A stretch of 64,000 bases of DNA, from positions 10,332,249 to 10,396,248 of the forward strand of contig OY759223.1 of assembly GCA_963662175.1 (NCBI GenBank), written 5' to 3'. Within the stretch, counting starts at the first letter, position 1; every line of letters starts with the position of its first letter. This document shows positions 20,497 to 30,661 of this stretch, one piece after another. Source of the DNA: Aradus depressus (taxonomy: Eukaryota; Arthropoda; Insecta; Hemiptera; Aradidae). The notes below the pieces were generated by a model that was not told the origin of the DNA, ran no database searches, and saw nothing but the letters and a program-made list of their open reading frames with translations. Made by a program: the position numbers and the translations under genes.

Positions 20497-20955
20497 TTTA
20501 CCACCTACATGAAGTATAAAAGAAGTTATGTAATCGGTCTGAACTTCAATATATGATTTTCATTGAAATTTCATATTTTCTACCCTTGGTTCCAAAATAG
20601 AAAAAGAAATGCTGTCTACGTGAGTATTTGAGTATCTGTGAACAAGATAACATCCAGGAGAATGAATGTGTGAAAAGGACATTTAATGTGTATCCAGAAT
20701 GCTAAGGGTGACACTTTATTGATTTCAGCGAGATCGACAGAAGGGAAGGGGGAATTCGGAGGGTGGTTAAACACAAACACTAATAACTATCGCCCCCATT
20801 AATGAAATTTTGAGTCGATATATTCATTCTATCGGATTATCACACAAACATTCCCACAGACACAGATGTACAAGAAATTATTTTTGGAATCAGGTGGTCA
20901 GAAAACATGAAATTCCGGTGAAAAAATAGAATTTCTGAGCGATAATATCGTAAAA
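20497..20955. repeat. two DR1 fragments in opposite orientation
   Basis: 20497-20790 reads as the minus-strand 3' end plus module. From about 20791 the orientation reverses, giving TTCATTCTATCGGATTATCAC, CACAGACACAGATG and GAAATTCCGGTGAAAA on the plus strand. Confidence 0.75.
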
Positions 20956-21087
20956 TTTCTCCTAAACTTAGTATAGCTAAAATATCGTATCTTTAGAAAT
21001 TTTCGATGTGTAGCGATGTTATACAATGTTTCTTTATAAGGTGAATATAGTGGTTGATTGTCTTCCTGTTCAAAAATTGTTTTATTT

Positions 21088-21120
21088 CACAACCGGTTTT
21101 GCTTATTCTGCATCATCAGG
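21088..21120 (-). repeat. hammerhead-like motif HL-e (degenerate)
   Basis: Minus strand: CCTGATGATGCAGAATAAGC followed by AAAACCGGTTGTG. The hairpin is only GC/GC and the expected GAAA is AAAA. It is kept because the ACCGGT palindrome and order match the other copies. Confidence 0.45.
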
Positions 21121-21539
21121 TTATAGAAAAAAAATGAGTGTTGTTCGGAAACTGGTGTGAGGAGTTATCATTCACTCTCCCCTATTCACCCTTATCCTTG
21201 CCTTTATATGTATAATAAAATATTGGTTAAAGTGCCTCTAATGGTGGCAAACGAGGGATGTATTTAGTGACACAGGGGTGGGCCGGTTCAAAGGAACGAT
21301 AAATCACAGGAGGGCGTGGTGTCCAGGCGTTTGTCAAACGTCCGACCCTCTTTTAGACAGAACACCCTGGTCACAAACTTAACACATAATTGAAAAATAT
21401 AATTATATAAATAAAATATTATACACAGTTTGTCATATGATATATTACATTCGAAATATGGAATTAAAAACGGTGTCAAGGAAGTCGGAGTGATTTTGAA
21501 GTTAGGGGTATGTTATTAAAAGGGAAGAAGGGGCGGTGT

Positions 21540-21630
21540 TCTTTTAACGATGTGTCAACATTATTTACATGTTTACAACTGAATTCGCCTCGTTTGCTTC
21601 ACTCGCCAAGCTCGCTTCACTAGCTTTTCA
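21540..21630. repeat. dispersed repeat D4, copy 1
   Basis: TAACGATGTGTCAACATTATTT and a CTCGCCAAGCTCGCTTC segment match 29190-29275. Unknown class. Confidence 0.6.
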
Positions 21631-21717
21631 ATTCAAAGCGACTGGTAGTGGCGTGCGCAGGGGTATGTGGGGGTGCTATGGATGCTATATGCGCGCGCAG
21701 GGTGCTATTTCTGATTA

Positions 21718-22112
21718 AAAAAAAAAGTCGTCAATGAATCATCGGCATTGTACTTCCCCACCACGAATTAATCAATTAAGTTTTCGCTTTCTCTCCATAA
21801 CCAATCGATTGACTTAAACAGAGGTTTCTAAGACATACTAAATTTTCTGACGATATATTCATTACAGCGGCAGTTATTACAGTTTTTATGTTAAACCCTT
21901 CTAACCTCCAATTCTCTTTGACCGATTTGGCTGCAAATCAAACATGGATTTCTGGATACACATATAAAATTCCGTGCCGATACATTAATTTTATCAGGAA
22001 TTATCGTGTTCACAGACTTTTTTATTTTTATTTTTAGGATCAGGGAGTCGAAAAACATGAAATTCCCGTGAAAACTCTAAATCGAATTTCTGCCCGATTA
22101 CGTATTGTTAGT
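21718..22112 (+). repeat. DR1 copy, middle shortened
   Basis: Starts AAGTCGTCAATGAATCATCGGC and TGTACTTCCCCACCACGAATT, with one module, the TATCAGGAATTATCGTGTTC segment and the GAAATTCCCGTGAAAACTC end. Stops at CCCGATTACGTA before the hairpin. Confidence 0.8.
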
Positions 22113-22304
22113 AACAAATTACCAAGCTAAAAACTACGCTCAAGTCATTGTTTCATGGAGTTGGAATGGAATTCGTTAACGAAAACCCATATTAAATTAA
22201 ACTTTGTACACAGAAATAATTATTATTCTGAGTTTTTAATAACATTTGGTATTAATTTGTTTTTGAGAATAACTTAAAAACCTTTTTTAGGAAAAGATCT
22301 ACTA

Positions 22305-22867
22305 CAGTAGAATCTCTATAAGTCGAACATCAAGGGAGACGCCAAAAAATTCGAGTTATAGAGTTTTTGACTTATGGAGGATTTCGACTTAGGCGGATTT
22401 TGATTAGACTTGTAGAGGTTAAGATTCATTCTAACTAATTTTGAGTTAGAGAGGTGAAATAAATAAAAATTCAAGTTACAGAGGTAACAAACATATTTAT
22501 ATTTATTATAAATCAACATTATTTCAAAACATCCTTAAAATAAAAAATACGTAGTATATGTAGGATATTAAAAAAATTCAGTAATTTTTTTTTTTGCTTT
22601 AGATAATTGGTAATTTTATTTATTGTATACTCCTAAACGAGCTATAGAGGTAATATGTTTCAAATAATCGAGTTGTAAAGGTTGTAAAATAAAACATTGC
22701 TATGTTCGAGATACAGAGGTCCAATTTATTTTTTCGAGTTATAGAGGGAAAATATGTACCAAAATGGCTTGTAGGGACTCACTGATTATTTCGACTAATA
22801 GAGGGTTGAGATTTCGAGTTTTGGAGGTTTTCGACTTATCGAGGTTCGACTTAAAGAGGTTCTACTA
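22305..22867. mobile_element. pogo/Tigger-type non-autonomous DNA element
   Basis: Terminal inverted repeats CAGTAGAATCTCTATAAGTC (left) and the inverse of GTTCGACTTAAAGAGGTTCT plus ACTA (right) have the form typical of pogo/Tigger ends. TA flanks both sides (22303-22304, 22868-22869). Subterminal copies of GAGTTATAGAGG and CGACTTATNGAGG recur on both sides, likely transposase-binding sites. The interior is AT-rich without a transposase frame, so it is a 563-base derivative mobilised in trans. Confidence 0.85.
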
Positions 22868-22959
22868 TATATGACTCAAAATCTACGAGAATTTCAAAAA
22901 CTTATTTTCAAGGAATCTCTCCAATTGTGAAAACAGTGAAGTTTGCCAACGCCCAATTA

Positions 22960-23130
22960 CTTTTTACCTTTCCAAATAGAATGAATGTAGACGCCTATAG
23001 ATTTTCAGTCAAATCGGCCAAAGGGAAGGGGGTCTCGTCTCAAAAACCTTAATAACTGCCGATGTAATGAATGTTTAGAATATTGAGCAGGATTCAGTAG
23101 CCCCTATATATAAGTCGAATATTTGTAGCC
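22960..23130 (-). repeat. DR1 fragment
   Basis: ATAGATTTTCAGTCAAATCGGCC, AAAGGGAAGGGGGTC and TAATAACTGCCGATGTAATGAATG in minus-strand order, then a cut at TATAAGTCGAATATTTGTAGCC. Confidence 0.75.
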
Positions 23131-23179
23131 CGAAGGTTGATCAACCAACGAATTTCTTTTCTTGGTGATGTTTTTGAGT

Positions 23180-23700
23180 GCTCATGCGCCTTAGTGTAAA
23201 CAGAGAAAGTGAATGCGGGGCCCCGTTGGGTGCCTGGGGCCTCCTGGGTGCCTCGGGCCACTCAGAAGCCCAGTAGCTCGTTAGAGGGACTGACGTTTCC
23301 CCAACCATCCACTCTAATGAACCCAGGTCCCGGCCAACTGTTGACTGATGTCTTTAGACGTACGTCCTTATCATTCTTTATAATTATATCTACACTCCCT
23401 GTCTGATAGGATGGGAAGACTTTTTGTCTATCCAGGAGGTTCACTGTCTTCAGATGTCTTGTCCATCGTCCAGCTTACACCCTGGAGAAGGTCCTCACTA
23501 AGACAGAACAATCGACATTCCCTGTATTCTGAGCACAGTAGTCGGTTAATGGGAATCGGGTTTTGCACATCGCGATTAGCTAACATTAAACTTATGCAGT
23601 AGATGTTTTCTGTCCCCTTAAAATGACTCTTAGACATACAAATTACAGCAGGATTTTGTGATCTTACGTCCATTTCACTCTTTCAGTTTGGAGCTACGAC
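23180..23700. other. G+C-richer unique patch, unidentified
   Basis: Composition differs from its neighbours. The minus strand holds two frames that could be one protein broken near 23430: one gives ANRDVQNPIPINRLLCSEYR and QGVSWTMDKTSED, the other SVDIIIKNDKDVRLKTSVNS and GFIRVDGWGNVSPSNELLGF. I recognise no family. It may be a decayed mobile-element protein or a host exon. Confidence 0.25.
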
Positions 23701-23756
23701 CACGATTCTTTTTTGCCGTGATATCAGTAATCGTTTCGAGCATAATTTATTACTGC

Positions 23757-23806
23757 TTAACTATAAAAGTATAGAGGAAGTTATGTAATCAATCAGAAAT
23801 TCCCTT
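23757..23806 (-). repeat. DR1 3' hairpin end
   Basis: TTAACTATAAAAGTATAGAGG and AAGTTATGTAATCAATCAGAAA, the terminal hairpin plus the first family bases only. Confidence 0.6.
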
Positions 23807-23830
23807 AGACTTTACACTGTACGGGTGAGA

Positions 23831-23878
23831 TGTGCCACTGATGATGGTGCTGTTCGTTGAAAGCCGGTTTTGGACACA
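23831..23878 (+). repeat. hammerhead-like motif HL-b
   Basis: TGTGCCA, CTGATGA, T, a wobble-rich hairpin GGTG-CTGTT-CGTT, GAAA, AGCCGGTT (sharing the last A of GAAA), T, then TGG(A)CACA, which pairs back to TGTGCCA over seven pairs with one bulge. See findings for what fits and what does not. Confidence 0.55.
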
Positions 23879-23984
23879 AAACAGTGAGAAGACGTCTTTT
23901 ATTTCTATGAGAAATCTATCCCACAACATCTCACTATCACATATTTTGGTATGTGTCTTTCTTATGAGATTTTGAATTTACATA

Positions 23985-24205
23985 TGAAATTTTCTCTTAA
24001 TACCTTCATTAGAACGATATTTATTAGTGTTTGTGTTAAACCATTCTTCGAATTCCCTCTTCCTTTCGGTCGATCTTGCTGAAAATCAATAAAGTGTCAC
24101 CCTTAGCGTTCTGGATACACATTAAACCTATTCATACATTCAATCTCCTGGATGTTATCTTGTTCACAGATACTCAAATACTCACATAGACAGCATTTCT
24201 ATGCT
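23985..24205 (+). repeat. DR1 fragment, last two modules
   Basis: TGCTGAAAATCAATAAAGTGTC, GTTCTGGATACACATTAAAC and GGATGTTATCTTGTTCACAG in order. Confidence 0.7.
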
Positions 24206-24224
24206 GCTATTCTATTTTGGAATC

Positions 24225-24470
24225 AGGCACTAGCTCATAGGTATGGTGCTCAAGATGTGAGAGTTCGAAACCCGGCCTAGGCCGCCCCCAGGTTTTATAT
24301 CTGGGATGTACAAAAACCTTGAGCAAGGAGCACGCCGTCCTTCGAATGGGACGTTAACCGATGGTCTCGTCAGGTACTCGTAAATTTAGGACTCTCACTT
24401 AGTCGGTTTCATGTCCACCAGAGCGACAAAGCGCTCTAATACTAGGCGATATTACTTCTTATGATAATTA
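24225..24470 (+). repeat. SINE-A relative, divergent
   Basis: CACTAGCTCATAGGTATGG (A-box region) and GAGTTCGAAACCCGGCC (B box), body CGCCGTCCTTCGAATGGGACG, then CCACCAGAGCGACAAAGCGC. The tail is worn. It differs from the main subfamily by a longer CCCCCAGGTTTTATATCTGG segment. Confidence 0.8.
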
Positions 24471-24526
24471 AATTTCATATAAGTATATATTTTGTATATT
24501 CAAGTCCCTCCCTTATTTAAAATTAA

Positions 24527-24528
<2 letters not shown>

Positions 24529-24617
<89 letters not shown>
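24529..24617. repeat. (AT)n microsatellite
   Basis: About 44 uninterrupted AT dinucleotides. Self-complementary, so cruciform or slippage prone. Confidence 0.97.
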
Positions 24618-24620
<3 letters not shown>

Positions 24621-24639
24621 AGAAATAAAATGTATAAAA

Positions 24640-24805
24640 GAGGATTTAAAAAGAATTCAGAAATTATACTCTTAAGAACGGAACTACATGTAACTGGCGA
24701 AGAGACGGATGGAACAACGCGTCAAGACGTCTTACAGACGCTGATGAATCTCGGCGCCATCCTACACAAACACAGTAATAAAAGGGTTTTTTACGGCTTC
24801 TGAAC
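24640..24805 (+). other. possible coding remnant, unidentified
   Basis: A plus-strand frame after the AT run gives LRTELHVTGEETDGTTRQDV and LQTLMNLGAILHKHSNKRVF to a TGA. Local G+C is raised compared with both flanks. No family recognised. Confidence 0.2.
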
Positions 24806-24893
24806 AGATACCAAAACGTACATTTAATTGTTCCATGTTCCTAGAAAATAGTGGAAATACACTCTTTTTCTAACTTTCAATTCTATTAACTTT

Positions 24894-24975
24894 CCCCCCC
24901 CCCCCCCCCCCTATTTTTATTTTTGTTGTATTTTTCATTTCTTGTACTCATCCCCCCCCCCCCCCCCCCCCCCCC
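24894..24975 (+). repeat. paired long C-runs
   Basis: About twenty consecutive C from 24894 and about twenty-five ending at 24975, separated by a T-rich spacer. The mirror of the G-run pair near 14.5 kb, on the other strand. Confidence 0.93.
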
Positions 24976-25261
24976 AAAGTATTTAACGTTCCTTTAAGCC
25001 ATTACCTTTAAATGAACTAGAAAGAAGAATTTCTCTTTATGCCTTCACCGTTTTTTCTTCCATTTTTCTATTTAATTTTTTTTTTTCTCATTTCTTACTT
25101 ATTATTAGAATTAAAGTTTTACTCATTTTTTACTTTATTTATTTTTTATTTTCTTTAGTTTAAAATAAAATAATAGTATAACATAGAGAAATACATGCTT
25201 TATTTTTCAATGTAACGTACATATTGTACAAATGAGATTGATGTAAAGTTGTCAATCAATC

Positions 25262-25715
25262 AATGGCTTTGTACTTCCCCAGCACGAATTAATCAATTAT
25301 GTTCTCGGTCTCCCTCTCAAGTCAAGAAATAAAACTCAATATTACTGTCGATACATTCACTACATCGGCAGTTATTAAGGTATTTAAGTCGAGTCCGCCA
25401 TCTCTGGGCTATCCATTCGCTTTGATTTCGCGGAAAATTGATAGATGCTATCCTTATGGGGTTTTCAATTTAAATCCTCCTCCCCTTTGGCTCATTCCGC
25501 TAAAAAATGATAGGTGTCGTCGTTATAAGGCTTTGAGTTTACACATGAAATTTCGTGTTAATTTATTCATTACAACGGCAATTATTAAAACTTTTGTGTT
25601 CATCTTCCCCCTATCCCGCCCTTTCCTTTGACAGATTTGACTCAAAATCAATAGATGTCGTCCTTAGAGGGTTCTGGATACACGTACAACTTTTCGTGTC
25701 GATACATTCATTTAT
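25262..25715 (+). repeat. DR1 copy, 5' end and three modules
   Basis: GGCTTTGTACTTCCCCAGCACG and AATTAATCAATTATG, then modules with GATAGATGCTATCCTTATGGGG, GATAGGTGTCGTCGTTATAAGG and AATAGATGTCGTCCTTAGAGG. Good evidence for the three-module plan. The 3' end is lost at ATACATTCATTTATATC. Confidence 0.85.
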
Positions 25716-26460
25716 ATCTTGTTTATATTATTATTTATTTATATTTTTTTCAAAAAAATCATCATTTTCTTGTCAGAGTTTCTCCATCAAATCCTATAAG
25801 TTTATCGTTATTACTTTTTGCATAATATTTTATTATTATCATTAAATGCATTAGTTTAATATTCATTTTATTTTGACTTATTAATGTATTTTCTTATCAT
25901 GGTGAAAGTAGATTTATCTTAAAAAATATAAGCATAAAATAATTTTAAAAAAAGATAATATATAATAGTATCAATTGTATTTATTCATTTTAGGAATTAT
26001 ATATTCATTTTAACTTCTTTCTTATTATTTTTAAAATAGTTATTAATCACCTCATTAGTGTTTATAATCTAGAATTTAATATCTGTCGATGTATATATTT
26101 TATTAGCTGATTTAATGTACAAAATTGTTTGTCGTATTCATTTAGGTACCATTTTATGGTTTAAAGACAATAAATATTATATTATTATGATTCTTATTCA
26201 AAATATCATTTTTTCTTAAATTTTTGAAGCAAAATTAGTAAGGTCCAATGGATCTGTTTTCTTTCTCTTTGAAACTTAAGAAATTACTGTTATTATGGGG
26301 GAAATGATAAAAAGGACAGGTGGAAAAAAGAAAAACATACCCAATATGAGTAATGAGGAGGTGAGGTGAAGAGATTAACATTAGCTCCTGGACCAGAGAA
26401 TCTGTAAGAGCAGCGGAGAGATAGTTACTTGAACTTAAGTGAAAAAAAGAAGTGGAGAAG
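25716..26460. other. unassigned AT-rich stretch
   Basis: Very AT-rich (about 25730-26200). No repeat family member or coding block recognised. Confidence 0.4.
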
Positions 26461-26740
26461 ATGGTCGGTTGATTGAGTGGGGCGCCTTCTACCTCTAATG
26501 GACACCATGTCCAAACCAGTCAGTCATTCCCGAAATGGACGTCCATGGAGAAATCAGGATGGACTGTCCAACATCAACCTAGAATGGACAATCTCTTCTC
26601 CAACTATTGTTCTTTCAAGTCCGAACAATGTTAAGTTTAGCGTTATGCGACCCGGACTTCGAAGTTGCCATGAGACCTGGTGGGGGTATCCAGAAATACC
26701 AGAAGACCTGCACTGTATCAGAACGCTCTCAACAGATTTA
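26461..26740 (+). other. unidentified G+C-richer block with an open frame
   Basis: A plus-strand frame of about 98 codons covers 26477-26773 (SHSRNGRPWRNQDGLSNINL, VMRPGLRSCHETWWGYPEIP). Its last part is DR1 sequence in the wrong sense, so the frame as a whole is not a gene. The first 200 bases may derive from an unknown element. Confidence 0.2.
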
Positions 26741-26744
26741 TCTC

Positions 26745-26848
26745 TCCTTAACACAAAACAACTGCCGATGTAATAAATGTATCGACTCAAAATTTAGAAT
26801 GAGAATTCTAATCCTTATGAATGACACCTATTAATTTTCGAATCGGAC
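26745..26848 (-). repeat. DR1 fragment, one module
   Basis: AACACAAAACAACTGCCGATG, AATAAATGTATCGACTCAAAA and GACACCTATTAATTTTCG in minus-strand order. Confidence 0.7.
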
Positions 26849-26855
26849 GAAGTTC

Positions 26856-27268
26856 TAAGGTCTCATATGGTCTTATAATTCATAGTGTGGCTGTACCCAG
26901 GTTTATTCCCAGTTTGTCCTGAGGCCTGAAACTAACACTTCTTAAGTCTCATACAGTCCCATAATTCATAGGGTGGCTGCACTCGGGTTTATTCCCAGTT
27001 TGTCCTGAGACCTGAAACTACTTCTTAAGGCTCATACAGTCCCATAATTCATAGGGTGGCTGCACTCGGGTTTATTCCCAGTTTGTCTTGAGGCCTGAAA
27101 CTAAGTAACACTTCTTAAGTCTCATATAGTCCAATAATTCATAGGGTGGCAGCACTCGGGTTTATTCCCAGTTTGTCCTGAGGCCTGAAACTAACACTTC
27201 TTAAGTCTCATACAGTCCCATAATTCATAGGGTGGCTGCACCCAGGTTTATTCCCAGTTTGTCCTAAC
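26856..27268. repeat. tandem repeat, five units of about 85 bases
   Basis: Each unit contains TCATANAGTCCCATAATTCATA, GGGTGGCTGCAC, GGTTTATTCCCAGTTTGTC and CTGAGGCCTGAAACTAA. Lengths vary because the spacer ACTAACACTTCTTAA gains or loses bases. The last unit is cut at TTGTCCTAACCC. Confidence 0.95.
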
Positions 27269-27540
27269 CCTGTGAGTCTATCCACCAGGCGCCATTCGAT
27301 ATATTGAGTCTGAAAGGAGGTATAGGACTGCAGTCTATAATTATAAAGAAAAAATTAATAATGAAATAATGGCCCTTTTCATCTAGCAACTAGCTACCTA
27401 TTTAAGAAATTTCTTATAGAAAAAGAAAAAAAAAGGTTGAGAGCCTTAGAAACACTATTAGACCTTATTTCTTATAAATATGATAAACATTGTAATTATA
27501 ACGGGCTTCTGCCGGCTTCTGTATTATAATATAGATAACA

Positions 27541-27561
27541 TTTTTTTTTTTTTTTTTTTTT
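27541..27561 (+). repeat. 21-base T-run
   Basis: Uninterrupted T. Could mark a minus-strand poly(A), but no retroposon body is recognised beside it. Confidence 0.9.
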
Positions 27562-27635
27562 AATGAGGTATAGTTTTGTAAGATTTGTGGTTCATATTAA
27601 TTTTGACATTTTGAATCTGATGTAGAGCCAAGAAA

Positions 27636-27690
27636 AAGGGCCGGTGGGTTTCTTTGGCGGAAAATATTCCGGCGCCAAAGACCCACCAAA
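27636..27690. repeat. short near-perfect palindrome
   Basis: GGTGGGTTTCTTTGGCG faces CGCCAAAGACCCACC across GAAAATATTCCGG. Hairpin stem of about 15 pairs. Confidence 0.8.
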
Positions 27691-27751
27691 AGAAAAAAAA
27701 ATGCAAAAAATCAACAAAAAAGAACAGCGAGAGAGATGAGGGAACCTTACC

Positions 27752-27950
27752 TGTCCCAGCGGTTCAGGTCAATTATGGCGGGTAGATCATAATTGGTGGC
27801 GGGAAAAACTTGTAAAAGGGAAGTTTTATGGGGCTTTGTTGAGGTTTTTGGGCTAAAGGCAAGAGTGCCGTATGGAGGCTTGAGGTTTTTTTTTCTGGGA
27901 TTTGTTTTTTTTGGCTTCTTCTGTTTAATACTCTTAAGTCAATATCGCAG
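27752..27950 (-). other. open frame ending in a splice-donor-like sequence
   Basis: The minus strand is open for about 63 codons, including NLKPPYGTLAFSPKTSTKPH and VFPATNYDLPAIIDLNRWDR, and runs into CAGGTAAGG, a textbook donor, whose TAA also stops the frame. No acceptor was found upstream and the family is unknown. Equally consistent with a decayed element. Confidence 0.25.
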
Positions 27951-28089
27951 TTAATGGCTGCACATCATTACACATCAGAAGAAATTACTTTTTAATTTAA
28001 TATGTAAGCTGCTTAACGAAACTCTTTTTTTTGTCTTTTGTCTTTTAAAAGTTGGTCGCAACTGTTGCCATAAGGCAACAACCAGCTAC

Positions 28090-28330
28090 CAAGAGGACGT
28101 GATGGATAGTGGATGTCTTGAATGGAGTGAGAGAGGAAGGCCACCCAGCGGTAGCTCAAAACAATGAATGGTTTCAAGAAGGGCTTTGCAATTTGAGATT
28201 ATGACATTACAGTCGGTCGCGGATCCGTCTCCTGGGAGGATTGTGTGGCAAGTGTGGTGAAGAAATTGAGTGCATGTATGAATTTATGTGTGAATGCAAT
28301 TTGCTACGGAAACATCTGTAAAGGTCCTGA
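28090..28330 (+). pseudogene. non-LTR retrotransposon C-terminal fragment
   Basis: A plus-strand frame gives RIRLLGGLCGKCGEEIECMY then FMCECNLLRKHL and a stop. This is the CxxC..E.T.EH...C..L pattern found at the C-terminus of many non-LTR polyproteins, here with the histidine position changed to tyrosine. Upstream frames are broken. Confidence 0.55.
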
Positions 28331-28740
28331 ATTGTGTCGTCTTCTGTGTTTATCATGAAGTCATTGTGGAGTGTTCTGTTGCTTACGTATGGTAGTCATT
28401 GTGTAATGAGAATAAGTGTCTTTGACAGGAGGACCTAGATGTGTTTCAAATTAATTGTTTTAGCCAAACCGTATATCGGAGTGGTTTGTGTAGGAATGTG
28501 TAACAGTTACGCTGTTGTGTTAAGGGTAATTTTGAATGTCTGTGCAGAAGAGAATAAAGGATTTTAAATCGCTTGTTTAGTCTGTATGAGGCCAGTGTGA
28601 TGGTTTATTTGGTTTTAATATCATGATGATTTGTGCATGTTCCATTGTAAGGGGAAACATTTTGTGCGAAGTATGAAATTATACAGGTTTGTGAAAAAAA
28701 CGGGAAAAACGAAAGGTTGTCTATAGAATGAAATACAGAA
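28331..28740 (-). pseudogene. Jockey-type non-LTR fragment, broken
   Basis: Minus-strand frames give QTKQAI, FKITLNTTA, PIYGLAKTINLKHI, SKTLILIT and LPYVSNRTLHNDFMINT, spaced as in the C-terminal part of Jockey reverse transcriptases (the SKTLR.IT.APWYVSN..LH.DL region). Several stops and shifts. It abuts the plus-strand non-LTR fragment, so two separate insertions or a rearrangement met here. Confidence 0.7.
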
Positions 28741-28780
28741 CACGTAGGAATTAACTGTGAGGGACATTTTTTACTTCCAA

Positions 28781-29034
28781 TATAGGTTAGGTTAGGTTTT
28801 ATGACTCATGCCCGTGCTGTAACTACGAGGTCATATCGCCTACTACCAGAGCGCTCTTTCGTCACTCTGGTGGACATAAGCCCGACTCTACTGTGAGAGT
28901 CCTAAATTTTGCCTACCTTACATTTTTATTCACCTAGGGCAGGGGTCTTTAACGAGTACCTGACATCGTACATGCTCGGAACTATCGCTTAACGTCCCGT
29001 CCGAAGGACGGCGTGCTCAAGTTTATTTTACCTG
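28781..29034 (-). repeat. SINE-A copy, 5'-truncated, TTAGG tail
   Basis: Starts ATAGGTTAGGTTAGGTTTTA at the left. Truncated at TTATTTTACCTGTCCC, before the head. Confidence 0.9.
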
Positions 29035-29091
29035 TCCCTCTGCTTCCACTATATAATGTTTAATTGGAGCTATTATTGAGAAAAGAGAAGA

Positions 29092-29165
29092 GAAACTTAA
29101 TCAATTAAGTTTTCGCTCTCCCTCCAAAACTAATTGATTGGGCTATATCACAGTTGACATATATT
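29092..29165 (+). repeat. DR1 5' scrap
   Basis: CTTAATCAATTAAGTTTTCGC, TCTCCCTCCAAAACTAATTG and ATCACAGTTGACATAT only. Confidence 0.65.
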
Positions 29166-29189
29166 GTAGCAGTATGTGTTTTTGCGGTG

Positions 29190-29275
29190 GTTCTGTTAAC
29201 GATGTGTCATTATTTATAGTTGTGAAATATATTTACAACTGGACTCGCCACCTTCGCTTCGCTCGCCAAGCACAC
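29190..29275. repeat. dispersed repeat D4, copy 2
   Basis: GTTAACGATGTGTCATTATTT and CTTCGCTTCGCTCGCCAAG match 21540-21630. Confidence 0.6.
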
Positions 29276-29416
29276 CTAGTATACTATTTCTCGATTTTAA
29301 ATAGTGTGTGGTAACATTCATGTGGGAGCTAAGGGCCTGAGATCTTTGAGGCGCCCAACACCATAGTTGATACATTCCTAGTTCTTGTCATGGATATGAA
29401 CAATACACCACATAAC

Positions 29417-29585
29417 CATGTGCCAGAAGTGTGTTCACAGTGGGAGCATTCAGGTGGTATTGAGGGTCAGCAGAGCTGCAATAATAGTCACAGTGGCTGA
29501 AGAGAAGAGAACAAGGACAACGATGTAAGGATGGAGTGTAAGGTTGTCAGTCACCGGAGCTGTGAGCCAGAGAAGGGGTATCAGT
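29417..29585. repeat. dispersed repeat D3, copy 2
   Basis: See 13431-13600. Here an extra GATGGAGTGTAAGGTTG segment sits before the CACCGGAGCTGTGAGCC end. Confidence 0.75.
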
Positions 29586-29621
29586 CTACATGCCTTACAA
29601 TTGAATGGATGACTCACAGAC

Positions 29622-29760
29622 TATGTACATCCCCAGCACGAATTATTCAACTAAGTTTTCACTCTCCCTCCAAAACCATCGTTTAGGCTAAAAATTAATA
29701 GTTGAATTACATCGGGTTTTCTGAATCCTCATACTAAATTTTGTGGCAATATATTGTAAT
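29622..29760 (+). repeat. DR1 5' end
   Basis: TATGTACATCCCCAGCACGAA, then TTTTCACTCTCCCTCC and the CATACTAAATTTTGTGGC segment. Confidence 0.75.
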
Positions 29761-29767
29761 TAAAAGT

Positions 29768-30001
29768 TAGTTATTATGACTCATGCCCGGGCTTTAACTT
29801 TCATCTCTCTGGTGGACATGATCCCGACTCTATTACTACTATTGTGGAAGTCCTAAATTTTGCCTACCCTAAATTGTTATTCACCTAGAACAGAAGTTTT
29901 AACAAGTACCTGACATCGAACAGGCTCGGGATCATCTCTTAACGTCCCATCCGAAGGACGGCATGCTTAAGTTTATTTTACCTCCCAGATAAAATAAACT
30001 T
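29768..30001 (-). repeat. SINE-A copy, 5'-truncated
   Basis: Tail AGTTAGTTATTATGACTCATG at the left. Body runs to GATAAAATAAACT, where the head is missing. Several small deletions in the middle. Confidence 0.85.
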
Positions 30002-30661
30002 AAATTAAAAGAATATAGTTAATAACAAAAAATAATGATTGCTAATTAAATGTATTTAATTTAATATTCTTATAAGGGATAGCCAATTTTTAAGAATAGA
30101 ATTAATGTTAACAAATAAAAAGAAATTGAATTTAATATTTAAAAGAATTGACTGACTATACTCTTTCACAAATTTTCATGGAATTCTACCGTTCTAAGTA
30201 GTGATTCTTATATCGTTCTTCCTTAATTTTCCCTTTTTCCTTATTAAATATCTTGTTTCGTTGCTTCCTTTCTCTTCCATATTATTCTTTGATGTCTTTT
30301 TTATTTTGTCACTTAATTCTAATCTCATTTCGATTCATATTTTTTTAAGAATTATTTGTTTGATAAATCCATTGTTTGTGGCGCCATTTTTGTTTCCTTC
30401 AATAGTAAATTTCGTTGTTAAACTGTTTTTGTTTATATTTCTTCCACATGTTTAAGCTAAGTATTTTTTTTCTTCATGACATACTTTCTCTACAAGTTCT
30501 TATCAACGCCGTTTGCAATTAATGTTTGCAACGACTGCATAGATAAGCCTTATCACTCGGCGCTTCTCTTCTTACTGCTGTATTATGTATTTTTTTTTTT
30601 TTTTTGTCCTTTTGGCCTTATGGTCAATGCATATCAGCCATGACACATTATGTACTATTAT
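30002..30661. other. unassigned, very T-rich
   Basis: A plus-strand frame at 30201-30455 would encode a phenylalanine/leucine-rich peptide, but it only reflects T-richness. No gene seen. T-run near 30590-30605. Confidence 0.45.

Noticed and set aside
24492..24803. 103-residue protein with an isoleucine-tyrosine run
   Set aside because: The run is an AT microsatellite. Only the last part might be a coding remnant and is listed separately.
30201..30455. 84-residue hydrophobic protein with possible membrane segments
   Set aside because: T-rich DNA inevitably encodes phenylalanine and leucine; no other evidence of coding.
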